Of a stretch of 64,000 nt of DNA, positions 11,301 through 22,825 are shown piece after piece. The DNA is from Tetracentron sinense (Eukaryota; Streptophyta; Magnoliopsida; Trochodendrales; Trochodendraceae). Both the position numbers and the translations under genes were made by a program. Position 1 is the first letter of the stretch. Each line of letters opens with the position of its first letter. The notes below the pieces were generated by a model. It had not been told where the DNA came from. It worked only from the letters and a program-made list of their open reading frames with translations, and did not search any database. The stretch is from the NCBI GenBank assembly GCA_015143295.1, contig CM026566.1, positions 4,947,072 to 5,011,071 of the forward strand, in the 5' to 3' direction.

Positions 11301-12215
11301 ACCACCACAACAAATCAGAAATTAAAAAAAAATTTATTTTTGAATCAAATAATTTTTTTACCTGTATTAATTGTACCTGTAAGCAATATAAAAAAATTTA
11401 AATTATCTACAAAAGTTCTAAACACCAAAATATAATCCATCAAACATATAAATTCATGTACATCACAATCCCATAACAAACCGTCTAAAATGTCCGTCAG
11501 TATATATATATATATATACTAGTAAAGGTGCACGTGCTTTGCACGAATTAATTATTTATTAATAAAAAAAAATATTTTTTGAGGGATAGACGAACATGAC
11601 ATCCAGTGTATACAAACTTGACTGTGGATATGGTAAAATGCACGAAACACAAACATTAATCAACATTGGGTTAGTCATTAGAGGAGATCAATTTCTCTTA
11701 ACATACTACAGACACTTTCCAATGTGGAATTAAACATACAAAAAAACCTCAAATATACTCACAATCCGGCGAAGTTGAATGTCCTCCATCTACCAGAAAA
11801 TGATTTCATATGATTGCACTACACCAAAATGCCTAAACATACATGAGATGTCTATAGTGCTTGCTTATACTATATTTCTCCATTAATCTTGTCTTTGCCC
11901 CGTTACCAATATATATATATTTATATATATATAATTATGATATTGTCATAGAATCTTTCAAACACCACTATATCCAAGGTTTGCAAAAGCCTACTAATAG
12001 AAGAAAATCTAACATTAGCTTCATCCAAAATTAAATTAAAAGGTAGAAGCAATAACAAAGAGGTTGCAGTATTCTTACTATTAATTTTAGAACTTTTACA
12101 CCTTACCCGTTTGTACCTTCGGTAAGTAAATATATTAGAATTCAACAATGCTCCAAACCTCCTTAAGTTAAGCAAGGATTATCTTAAAAAAATCTTAATC
12201 ACTTAAAATATTCAA
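11301..12215. other. AT-rich CACTA interior without a recognised gene
   Basis: A (TA)n run ends at about 11518 and is followed by ACTAGTAAAGGTGCACGTG, a motif that recurs near 54985 and 63967. The rest is AT-rich. Short reading frames here lack any family signature. Confidence 0.6.
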
Positions 12216-12499
12216 ATCTTTACTAATAGAGTCCTTCTAAATCTCCACTCATAGAGTCCTTACCAATAATAATAACAAAATAGAAAAAAAATACTACTAT
12301 TTTTGTAGTGGGTCCTACTTATTAAAAGCATTAAAATTCTAATTACGGAAATAGACTTAATAATAAAAACATTAAAGTTAAGAGTTGGCAACATCATTGA
12401 TTGCCACATTGCATTGGGATTTTGCTCCTCATCTTAATGTGACATTTGGACCTGTCTATAAACAAACATGAGATGAGAAAAATAGAGTATAGTTGAGAA

Positions 12500-12705
12500 T
12501 TGCCTCATCTTGCGGAGAACGTTGGGCATCTCTTCACGCTTCTTCTTTGCCCTCTTATGACTTGTGATCAGTGTCCACCTTCCTTTTTTTGCTACTTTCA
12601 ATGCACGCTTGTCTTTCCTAACTGTAAGAAGTTCAGTGATTCTTTTCTCATAGTATGTAAAACCGACAACTTCTTGATCAGATTCCTCACACAGTGGACT
12701 TTTTA
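12500..12705 (-). pseudogene. RPL36: Captured fragment of ribosomal protein eL36
   Basis: On the - strand, successive stretches read as the middle and C-terminal parts of large-subunit protein eL36: VRNLI, then YEKRITELL, then [10 protein letters not shown], then RAKKKREEM and VLRKMR. They lie in different frames. A frameshift follows VRNLI near 12685, and a second disruption sits in the KLGTHK region near 12565. The N-terminal third of the protein is missing and no stop-free frame remains. In the cell eL36 is a cytosolic 60S subunit protein; this copy is a relic carried inside the CACTA element. It lies 150 bases from an unrelated PH-domain fragment on the other strand. Confidence 0.85.
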
Positions 12706-12856
12706 GGACGCAGTATTACTTGCCAAATTCCTTCTTGAGATCTTTAGGATCTTCCCATAGCTAAAATCTTTCTTATCTAGTATTATCCACCAATAGAGTC
12801 CTTATTACTATAAAGACTCTCCAAAGACCGAAGATTACAAAGGTGTCAATTTCTAG

Positions 12857-12970
12857 TCAAAACCCGTGCGCACTGGCTGGCTAACAATACAAGGCGAGTA
12901 CATCAAGATGTGGAGTCGCCGCTGGTTCTTCCTCAAGCAAGGAAAGCTCTTATGGTTCGAGGACTCGAGC
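12857..12970 (+). pseudogene. PH1: Captured fragment of a pleckstrin-homology domain protein (PH1-like)
   Basis: The + strand reads SKPVRTGWLTIQGEYIK, then MWSRRWFFLKQGKLLWFEDS. This matches the first strands of the PH domain of small plant PH proteins (AtPH1 type), with the GWL start and the RRWF-LK-G-L-WF core. PH domains of this type bind phosphoinositides. A stop (TAG) sits at 12854-12856, just upstream, and similarity fades after 12970, so about 38 residues of a roughly 145-residue protein are present. No start codon or splice context is visible. The nearby frame 13078-13260 was not recognised. Confidence 0.78.
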
Positions 12971-13405
12971 ACACCTTGTTTACATAAATCTCATCTTTCC
13001 TTATCGCTTGCTATGGTAATCGAACTTCGGAATAGGTGATAGATCGAGAGTGCTGAACGATGGACATTCCAATCTAGTTGATCCATTCCTCCTCCTTATC
13101 AAAATCGGCGAAGAACTACATGGTCTCTCTGTTTGTCAAGAGTATGAAGGCGCGCAAACTATTTGTTGAGGACAGCGGGGATACACCTCGAGAGTTTTAT
13201 ATGGAAGAGGTAATTCTACGAGTATGGACTCTCTATAAAGAGTCCTTATTAATAATTTAAAAAAAAAATGATCCATTAGATTAGTGGATTACTAATGTTT
13301 AATATCAACAGTTACTAAAGAGTCCTTATTAGTAAGGACTCTATTAGTGGAGATATGGTTTCTCTCTAGAAAGAGTCCTTTCGTATAAAGAGTCCTTATT
13401 ATATT

Positions 13406-13855
13406 AGTTAACTACTAATGTTGTACGATTATCCTCACATGAAGTATTTTTAATATATACTATAGGTTAATGAGTAAATGTTTTTAATTAAATGGTATTC
13501 ATGTCCAAATAAAGTTTAGGTTACTCCTTGTACTTTTATTAGTACAATGATATACATGTCCAAAAAAATGTATCAAATGTAAAATAAAAAATCTGCTAGG
13601 GCTACCTAGCAGGTCCCTACGATTACTACGCTCGTGCTGCCCCTGACAGATGCGTGCTATCGACACCCTCCTACAAAAATAATAAAATACAATTTATTAT
13701 TAGACTAGCAAAATGATAAAATTTATCAATTTCATCAAAAATTTGCAAATAAAAAAATAATCGTAAATATTTCATAGTTATTGGATTAAACAAAGAAGTT
13801 TGGTTCATTAGCCTAAACCTAGAAACACGCACCAAATCGAAACCAGGGATCGGAT
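13406..13855. other. AT-rich segment without a gene
   Basis: It holds a short palindrome near 13592 (CTGCTAGGGCTACCTAGCAG). Nothing else is recognisable before the satellite. Confidence 0.6.
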
Positions 13856-14944
13856 TTCGATCCCATCTCTTCTAACGCATCTATTTCAGCCTATCCTAAG
13901 TGTTGGAGTTGGTTTCGAGCGAATCCGATGCCATATGCCCAATTTGGGCACCGAGACGGCCGAAATCCATACTTGGATACAATACATTGGCCTAAACCTA
14001 TATCTTCCCACCATTTCCAAACCGGGGGTCAGATTTCAATCCCGTTTCCTCTAACGTGTGTATTTTGACCCATCCTAAGTGTTGGAGTTGGTTTTGAGTG
14101 AATCCGAAGCCGTATGCCCGATTTGGGCGATGAGACGGCAAAATTCATACTTGGATACTATACATTGGCCTAAACCTACATCGTCCCACCATTTCCAAAC
14201 CGGGGGTCGGATTTCGATTTCGTTTCTTCTAACGCATGTATTTTGGCCCATCCTAAGTGTTGGAGTTGGTTTCGAGCGAATCCGAGGCCGTATGCCTAAT
14301 TTGGGGCCGAGATGGCCGAAATCCATACTTGGATACTATACATTGGCCTAAACCTACATCTTCCCACCATTTCCAAACCGGGGGTTGGATTTTGATCCCG
14401 TTTCCTCTAACCTGTGTATTTCGACCCATCCTAAGTGTTGGAGTTGGTTTCGAGTGAATCCGAGGTTGTATGCCCAATTTGGGCGTTGAGACGACCAAAA
14501 TCCATACTTGGATACTATACATTGGCCTAAACTTACATCATCCCACCATTTCCAAACCGAGGGTCGGATTTCGATCTCATTTCTTCTAACATGTATATTT
14601 CGGCCCATCCTAAGTATTGGAGTTAATTTCGAGCGAATCAGAGGCCATATGCCCAATTTGGGGGCCGAGATGGCCGAAACCCATACTTGGATACTATACA
14701 TTGGCCTAAACCTACATCATCCCACCATTTCCAAACCGGGGGTCGGATTTCGATCCTGTTTCTTCTAACACGTGTATTTCAGCTCATCTTAAATGTTGGA
14801 GTTGGTTTCGAGCGAATCCGATGCCGTATGCCCAATTTGGGCGCTGAGACGACTGAAATCTATACTTGGATACTATACATTGGCCTAAACCTACATCGTC
14901 CTACCATTTTCAAACCGGGGGTCGGATTTTGATCTTGTTTCTTC
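13856..14944 (+). repeat. 178-bp satellite, left block (about 6 units)
   Basis: Units repeat at 13902, 14081, 14259 and 14437 (spacing 179, 178, 178). Shared landmarks are CATCCTAAGTGTTGGAGTT, GTATGCCC(A/G)ATTTGGG, CTTGGATACTATACATTGGC and CAAACCGGGGGTCGGATT. Open frames in both directions are a by-product of the period. The array resumes at 21755 after the LTR insertion. Confidence 0.93.
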
Positions 14945-16446
14945 TGAAAAATCAAATTCAGTGAATCCAAATCTATGTTTGAGTTGAAAATCTACAAGTT
15001 CGAGGGGTTGGTTAGGTTTCCCTTATAGTCTGTCTACCATTTTTTTATGTTTTTAAATTAAGTTATTTAACTCAAACAAAGATGATAATCAAGTGCGGAG
15101 TAAGGAAAACCAAGCAAACCATAACACAAGGATTTTTACATGGAAACCCTTCCGGGAAAAACCACGGGACCTAGTCCAGCCATGAGAATCCACTAAGAAA
15201 GTAAATAAGAACTTACAAGACTTGAACTTGACTCCTTCGAACTCGACACCACGATCCTTCAGTTCTTAGTCCTCCACACCTCGAAAAGTCACCACGTACT
15301 CTCAAGTCCCGTGATTAACCGCAGCCGCTTGTTCTTCTCTTTGCGTCTCTAAAACAGTCCACAATCTTCCGATCGATCTCCGTCAATGACGGCTTCGGAA
15401 TCCACCGACCAAATCACTCTACCACGATCCTTCTCGGATTGATCTCTTTTGGATAGGCTCCGGAATACTTCAACCAAGGTGTTCTATATAAAACGGGTTG
15501 ATGGTTTGATATAAATCAATACCTAGATGGACTCCATCAAATGACAAGTCCAAACAAGCAAAATTGTAGCTTTAGGCTTGCAAACTCTAGGTTTAAAGGT
15601 ATTAACAAAAGGGGAGGAGAGCAATAATATTTCAGAGCTTTTATAAACTCTAGAAGGAGTTAAAAAAATTCTCAATACTTCCCCAAAGTTGTTCCCTGCA
15701 AACTAGAAGGGTTCTATATAAATAGGGAATCAAAAACCATGTTTTAGAAGGTGTTAAAGTTGCTAAAAACTCAAAAAAGCATGAAAACCCGATTTTTACA
15801 AGAAATCCATATCAGGGTCAACCCATGGGGCACATTCGGTCGACCGGATGGTGCCTTTCAATCGACTAGATGGTCCTCAGGGTCGACCCTCACTTTTTCA
15901 ACTCTCTACCAATTTGCACCATACAAAATCTTCTATACCCAGGGTCGACCCAAAATGGTCAGGGTCGACCCTAAGGTGCCAACCCGAATTTTAAACTTCA
16001 TTTTTGGGTCTTACACCCTTCACAAAAGATGTAGCTATTTTTGACGCGGTCGTTTTGACATATTATGGAGCAAAATCTAAGTTACGGTTTGTGAGATACA
16101 CCTTAAACAAGCAACCTTGGTTTTTTTAAAAATTTCAGATTTTAAAACAAGTTTTGCACTGTTTATCTCATCACCTAGGGTCCGTATGGTTAGTCTAGAT
16201 CACTTACCACCTAAGGCATCATGTTAGGATAATTCTAAATCAAATCCCACCTATGGTAGTATGGTATCTAGGTCACTTACCGTCCTATGAAGGAGATGAT
16301 CAACCGAGGCTTTAACGAGTCTTCTTCAGTCTTCAACTTCACTTGTTGTGGATGCTTGGAGGCAACGATACAAGATATACACCTAGACACCTAGACTCAC
16401 TTGTTTTGACACCGGAATATGCCAATACAAAAACATGGACTTTACA
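14945..16446 (-). repeat. 3' LTR of the gag-only element (1502 bp)
   Basis: On the + strand it runs from TGAAAAATCAAATTC to ATGGACTTTACA. It is very similar to 20251-21754, with scattered substitutions. Around 15812-15971 it holds several GGTCGACC or close palindromes. Confidence 0.93.
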
Positions 16447-16459
16447 ATCTCCCCCTTTG
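16447..16459 (-). other. Polypurine tract of the gag-only element
   Basis: The + strand ATCTCCCCCTTTG reads CAAAGGGGGAGAT on the - strand, immediately before the 3' LTR. A second similar tract (CTCCCCCTTTTCGG) lies near 16756. Confidence 0.85.
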
Positions 16460-18352
16460 GCAATTCCATGGCAAAACTAAACTGAAGTACATGACTTGAC
16501 ACAAACTCACCAAAACACATCAAAATGGTGAATTAGGATATTACATGACTACAGCACTCTTACATGACATCAATCGAAAAATCATCTTAATTTAAGACAC
16601 TTAAGCTCTTGCCAAGAAAAATCAGTCTATTGTAACCTTGCACCTGCACATGCTCAAAAACAAAGTACCCAGTGAAGCATGTGTGGAATATGAAAATAAG
16701 TAATCACAGGTGAAGCAAGGAATGTACTGAACGAGAGAAATATTACCCTAACATTCTCCCCCTTTTCGGCACAATTGCCAAAAGAAGGCAGGAAGCCAAT
16801 ATTCAAAAAAAAATATACCAATTTAATAAAAGTGAAATATCAAGGCAACCACAGTACAACCAATCAAAACAAATAATGAGGGACTAAAAACCGAGGAACG
16901 AGATAGAAATATAACGCACAAACTCCCCCTCAACAACTCAAGCATAGAACTCCCTTTCAACAACTCAGGCACAAAACTCTCCCTCAACAACTCAGGCACA
17001 GAATTCCCCCTCAACAACTCAACTTGATCTTCGATGCCAACAAAATCAGGGCACCTATGCTAGAAGGGCCCATGCCAGAAGAAAAAAACATACACAAAAA
17101 ATATTACAAAAAAAATATCATGTGCCACACAACCATGCATCAAAAGCATTCCAAGCAGTAGTAATTTAAAATTACAAATCCAATGAAGAACATGATTAGT
17201 TAGTCCGACTGAAGATACTCATCTAACTAAATCTCATGGAATGCTAAAGCATAGCCAATTCACTTAGACACATTTAATGAATAGTTCAAACGTGAAGCAT
17301 TATGTGTAGTGGTGGTCTGATAAGATACTAGATCAAGGTTTCTTTCCCTTTCCAAGGGTATGACATTAACCACTAAGGGGACTCCTGAAGACATACATCT
17401 TAGAATTCAAACCTAGTTAGATCCGGATATGATGATTTTTTACATTTTAGTGCTCCTTTATCCATTTTATTTGACTCAATATTTTTCTTTTATTTTTGGT
17501 CAAATACCTCTAGTTTGTAAGATTTCTTTTGATGAACTTTATCTGATCATATCTTTTCATGCAATGATGGCTTTCACACTATCTAGGTAGGTAGTCCTGG
17601 CTATTAGCAGCAGGTGCTTTCACTCTAGTGACCCAGATAGATACCTACTGTCCACCTAGGTAGCCATTTCATACTTTTTGCATCTAATAGTGACTTTCAC
17701 ACTATCCCAGTAGGTAGCCCTTTTCATTGCAACAATTTTAGCTCATTGAGGATACACAAAATGGGGATGACTAACAAATATGGTCATTCTAGATTGGTCA
17801 TCCAAGGTCACACTTAAGGGATAAGTCATACACCTACAGATTGGAAAATAGACCTCTCAATATAATCAGTCAGAGTGCATGTGAAATTTGTAAAGCATAC
17901 ACACATGAATAAGTCTTTAACTGTTCAAGATAAAATCGGTCTAATTTTCAGCCTAACCAAGAGACTATGAAGGTGATATATCCTCAATCAGCAACAAACT
18001 CATGTTCAACCCTGGACAAGTATGGAAATAAAGATCACACAAGAAATGCAGATCATGCAAGTCAAGCAAGGGCAACATGAAAAAAATCTTTTTGGATTTT
18101 ATGGTTTTTCAATGTTTCTGGATTTTTCAAAATAAAGAAAACAGAAAAACATACCAAAGCAAATAAACACTAGTAAAAAGAAAAACTACTAGTATACACA
18201 AATAGCATAGCACTAGGACACGATAAGACACTAACAGCACACCCTAGGTATGACAGGCACGAGCTAAGTGAAGCCCTTCAGGTCTTCCTTTCTCACCCAA
18301 ACGGTTTTAGAAGTTTGATTGACCCTTTGGTCTCTAACCGTTTCAGTTGAGG
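16460..18352 (-). other. Non-coding interior of the gag-only element
   Basis: No pol domain is visible in any frame. Near 16920-17030 about four 28-bp tandem units contain CAACAACTCAGGCA. The rest is AT-rich without coding signature. Confidence 0.75.
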
Positions 18353-20194
18353 TCAGTATGACCTTTTGCCTCTTCCTCCTATTCCTCCTTTTCCAGGATT
18401 GAGTTCTAGAATTATGGTGGGTATTTTGGTTCTCCTTGTTACCTCCTCTATATCTAGCATGGGAGTGTCATGACCATACCACTGTCTAGAGTTGTGAGTC
18501 ATCTTCATCACATATTCACACAAACTCCTAGACTTCTCCACTAGGACCTCAACTCTCCTTTGAAGATTCTCATTAAAGTTGTGTTGGTTCCTTGAACCAT
18601 GATTGGGCATTCTTCGAAGTTTAGGATATCGAGGCTTAATATGACCCTTCACTCCACAATTATGACATGTAGGAATGAATTTCTAAATAGAAGGGTCTTT
18701 CCCTTTAGTAGGAGGGCGCCTTTTAGCACCAGGCTCAATGTTCGAGGTGGATGGAGTTCCTTTCACATTTTCACACCTCTGGTTTTGCTCAAGTTCAGCC
18801 AACTTGATTTCAAGACTTGTCTTTTCATAAAGATAAACATGTAAATCAGATTCAAGTAGCTGAGTCTTGGCAAGGAGGGAAGCCTTCTCTTCCTCAAGCT
18901 GTGACATAAGAGCTCTTAACCCTGAAGCCACTTGGTCTAAGGCATCTTTTTCCATTTCAATAGATTTGATCTTTTTGGACATGGAAAACTGAACCTTTTT
19001 CAGCTTTAGGCATTCCTGAAATAGTTCATCATAGGCTGCCTCAAGGTCTCCCTCAGAATCTGAGTCATTCTGACTCACATCATCCTCCTCACCATCCCTA
19101 CAGTGTTGGTTACTCACAGCATTTGAAGAAGATTCCTCAATCCCAGATAAGGATGCAGTGAAGGCCACATAACCCCTAGTCTCCTCACAAGAAGAACTAT
19201 CTGATTCCTCAGATTCAGATTCACTGTCATCCCTTGTCTTGCCCTTAAATATTTTCTTATTGGAGCATTCAGTGGCAATATGGCCGTAGCCTTGGCATTC
19301 ATAGCATTGAACACCTTGGGATTTCTTGTCCTCACTTTTAAAATATTTCTTGTTTTCAAAGTGCTTGTACTTGGGCTTTTCAAAAGATTTTTGTCCTTTC
19401 GAATTAAATCTCTTATTCAGTTTCAAAAGTTTTTTGAATTTCTTAGCAAACAAAGCCAACTCTTCTTCTTCATCCTTAGAGTCACTATCTAAACCATCTA
19501 TGGATTCCTTGACGGACTTCAAGGTAATAGATTTTGATTTCTTAGATGGATTCAGATTTAACTCATAGGTTTGGACAGAACCAACCAACTCTTCAAGTTT
19601 GAGAGCATCAACATTCTTGCTCTCCTCGATGGTGGTAACCTTCGATCGAAATCTCTCAGGTAGAGATCTCAAAATTTTTCTCACAATTTTGGACTCTGAA
19701 ATTCTTTCTCCTAGATTGAAACTAGAATTGACAATGTCACTCAGATTGACATAAAAACTATCAAAAGTTTCATTATCATCCATCATCAACTTTTCAAACT
19801 TAGAGGTCCGTAATTGAAGTTTGGAGATCTTGACAGTTGTAGTCCCTTCATGACTGATTTGAAGAATGTCTCATACCTCATTCGAAGTGTCACATGTAGA
19901 AATACGTCGAAATTCTTCAAGTGTGACAGCAGCGAAGATTGCATTTAGATTCTTCCTGTTCCATCTACAACTTTCAAGTTCCCCATTGGTCCATTCAGAA
20001 GAAGGTTTAAGGATGGTCTGGTCATTTATGGTCTTTGTTGGATGGGTCCAACCTTGTTCAATGGAGAACCATACTCCCTCATCCAATGATTTAAGAAACG
20101 CTCTCATTCGAGCTTTCCAATAGGCATAATTATTCCCATCAAATAATGGGGGACAAGATATGGATCCTCCCTCTCTTTGGAGATTCATATTCAC
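18353..20194 (-). pseudogene. gag of the Copia-type element, interrupted by two stops
   Basis: Three open stretches lie in the same frame. The first (20194-19871) has the N-terminal FDGNNYAYWKARM motif of Copia gag proteins. It is followed by the UBN2-like core, an acidic Ser-rich linker and a CCHC zinc knuckle (CYECQGYGHIATEC, near 19264-19305). Next comes a likely coiled coil (about 18770-19060). A second knuckle near 18622-18665 has Tyr in place of the last Cys. Stops: TGA at 19873-19871 (family has Trp) and TAG at 18685-18683. Without these the protein would be about 610 residues. Confidence 0.85.
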
Positions 20195-20236
20195 CGAAAA
20201 TATGAGATAAGATCACACTAACAATTTAGTGAACCT

Positions 20237-20248
20237 GCTCTGATACCA
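20237..20248 (-). other. Primer binding site for initiator tRNA-Met
   Basis: The reverse complement reads TGGTATCAGAGC, two bases from the LTR end at 20251. It fixes the orientation of the element. Confidence 0.93.
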
Positions 20249-20250
20249 AT

Positions 20251-21754
20251 TGAAAAATCAAATTCAGTGAATCCCAAATCTATGTTTGAGTTGAGAATCT
20301 ACAAGTTCGAGGGGTTGGTTAGGTTTCCCTAATAGTCTGTCTACCCTTTTTTTATGTTTTTAAATTAAGTTATTTAACTCAAACGAAGATGATAATCAAG
20401 TACCGAATAAGAAAACCAAGCAAACCATAACACAAGGATTTTTATGTGGAAACCCTTCCAGGAAAAACCACGGGACCTAGTCCAGCCATGATAATCCACT
20501 AAGACGAAGAAAAAAAGAACTTACAAGACTCGAACTTGACTCATTCGGACTCGACACCACGATCCTTCAGTTCTTAGTCCTCCACGCGTCGAAAAGTCAC
20601 CACGTACTCTCAAGTCCTGCGATCAACCGTAGCCTCTTGTACTTCTCTTTGCGTCTCTAAAACAGTCCACGATCTTCCGATCGATCTCTGTCAATGACGG
20701 CTTCGGAATCCACCGACCAAATCACTCTACCATGATCCTTCTCGGATCGATCTCCTTTGGAAAGGCTCCGGAATACTTTGGCCAAGGTGTTCTATCCAGA
20801 ACGGGTTGATGGTTTGATATAAATCAATACCTAGATGGACTCCATCAAAGGACAAGTCCAAACAAGCAAAATTTTAGCTTTAGGCTTGCAAACTCTACGT
20901 TTAAAGGTATTAATAAAAGGGGAGGAGAGCAATAATATTCCAGAGCTTTTATGAACTCTAAAAGGAGTTAAAAACCTTCTCAATACTTTCCCAAAGTTGT
21001 TCCCCACGAACTAGAAGGGTTCTATATAAATAGGGAATCAAAAACCACGTTTTAGAAGGTGTTAAAGTTGCTAAAAACTCAAAAAAGCATGAAAAACCGA
21101 TTTTGACAAGAAATCCATATCAGGGTCGACCCATGGGGCACATTCGATCGATCGGATGGTGTCTTTCGGTCGACTGGATGGTCCTCAGGGTCGACCCTCA
21201 CTTTTTCAACTCTCTGCCAATTTGCACCATACAAAATCTTCTATACCCAGGGTCGACCCAAAATGGTCAGGGTCGACCCTGAGGTGCCAACCCGAATTTT
21301 AAAATTCATTTTTGGGTCTCACACCCTTCACAAAAGTTGTATCTCTTTTCAACACGGTCGTTTTGACATATTATGGAGCAAAATCCAAGTTACGGTTTGT
21401 GAGATACACCTTAAACAAGCAACCTTGGTTTTTTTAAAAATTTCAAATTTTAAAACAAGTTTTGCACTGTTTATCTCATCACCTAGGGTCCATATGATTA
21501 TTCTAGGTCACTTACCACCTAAGGCATCATGTTAGGATAATTCTAAGTCAAATCCCACCTATGGTAGTATGGTATCTAGGTCACTTACCATCCTATGAAG
21601 GAGATGATCAACCGAGGCTTTAACGGGTCTTCTTCGGTCTTCAACTTCACTTGTCGGGGATGCTTGAAGGCAACGACACAAGATATACACCTAGACACCT
21701 AGACTCACTTGTTTTGACACCGGAATATGCCAATACAAAAAAATGGACTTTACA
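20251..21754 (-). repeat. 5' LTR of the gag-only element (1504 bp)
   Basis: It has the same termini as the left copy (TGAAAAATCAAATTC to GGACTTTACA). Palindromic GGTCGACC-type motifs lie at 21121-21281. Differences from the left LTR are scattered single bases, so the insertion is older than the Tekay element. Confidence 0.93.
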
Positions 21755-22765
21755 TCTTCTAACGCATGTATTTCGGCTCATCCTAAGTGTTGGAGTTTGT
21801 TTCAAACGAATCCGAGGCCGTATGCCCGATTTGGGGGCCGAGACGGCCGAAATCCATACTTGGATACTATATATTGGCCTAAACCTAGAAACACGCACCA
21901 AATCAAAACCGGGGGTCAGATTTCGATCTCTTTTCTTCAAACGTGTGTATTTTGGCCCATCCTAAGTGTTGGAGTTGATTTTGATCAAATCCAAGGCCGT
22001 ATGCCCGATTTGGGCGCCGAAACGGCCGAAATCCATACTTGGATACTATACATTGGTCTAAACCTAGAAACGCGCACCAAATCGAAATCAGGGGTTAGAT
22101 TTCGATCTCATTTCTTATAACGCATGTATTTTGGCCCATCCTAAGTGTTGGAGTTGGTTTCGAGTGAATCCGAGGCTGTATGCCCGATTTGGGCTCCGAG
22201 ACGGTCGAAATCCATACTTGGATACTATACATTAGCCTAAACCTACATCGTCCCACCATTTCCAAACTGGGGGTCGAATTTCAATCCCGTTTCTTTTAAC
22301 ACATTTATTTTGGCCCATCCTAAGTGTTGGAATTGGTTTCGAGCGAATCCAAGGCCGTATGCCTGATTTGGGCGTCGAGATGGCCGAAATCCATACTCTG
22401 ATACTGTACATTGGCCTAAACCTACATCGTCCCACCATTTTCAAATCGGGAGTCGGATTTCGATCTTGTTTCTTCTAACACGTATATTTTGCCCCATCCT
22501 AAGTGTTGGAGTTGGTTTCGAGCGAATCTGAGGCCGTATGCCCGACTTGGGCTCTGAGACGGCCAAAATCCATACTTTGATACTATACATTGGCCTAAAC
22601 CTACATCGTCCCACCATTTCCAAACCGGAGGTCGGATTTCAATCTCGTTTCTTCTAACGCATGTATTTCGGCCCATCTTAAGTGTTGGAGTATGTTTCGA
22701 GCGAATCTGAGGCCGTATGCCCGATTTGGGTGCCGAGATGGCCGAAACCCATGTTTCTCAACTAT
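21755..22765 (+). repeat. 178-bp satellite, right block (about 5.5 units)
   Basis: It continues the 13856-14944 array in the same orientation. The first and last units are partial, and some units end in AGAAACGCGCACCAAATCG instead of the CCACCATTTCC variant. After 22740 it decays into unique sequence, with CTTTGGCCTAAACCC still recognisable near 22803. Confidence 0.92.
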
Positions 22766-22825
22766 ACTTTGGCATAAACCTACAATCTTCCACCAAATCC
22801 AAACTTTGGCCTAAACCCACCAAAT

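Larger units (their letters stand above)
12216..13405. repeat. Inverted AGAGTCCTTA repeats around the two gene fragments
   Basis: A block at about 12220-12280 (CTCCACTCATAGAGTCCTTA) matches the reverse complement of about 13320-13365 (CTCCACTAATAGAGTCCTTA). Further copies lie at about 12790 and 13240. They bracket and separate the eL36 and PH fragments, as terminal inverted repeats of a Pack-type element would. I could not fix exact ends or a target duplication. Confidence 0.55.
14945..21754 (-). mobile_element. Gag-only Copia-type LTR retrotransposon, 6.8 kb, inserted in the satellite
   Basis: The two direct repeats 14945-16446 and 20251-21754 are LTRs on the - strand. The primer site is at 20237-20248 and a polypurine tract at 16447-16459. 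The 5 bases on either side are TCTTC (14940-14944 and 21755-21759), a perfect target duplication, and the satellite unit continues across the junction. The interior holds only a gag; no integrase, RT or RNase H is seen. Such elements need enzymes supplied by others. Confidence 0.93.

Noticed and set aside
13078..13260. Short frame after the PH fragment as a continued PH protein
   Set aside because: Its sequence does not follow the PH domain order that I know; kept out of the PH call.
14075..14932. Open frames on both strands in the 14-22 kb satellite
   Set aside because: They repeat with the 178-bp period on both strands and carry no known domain.
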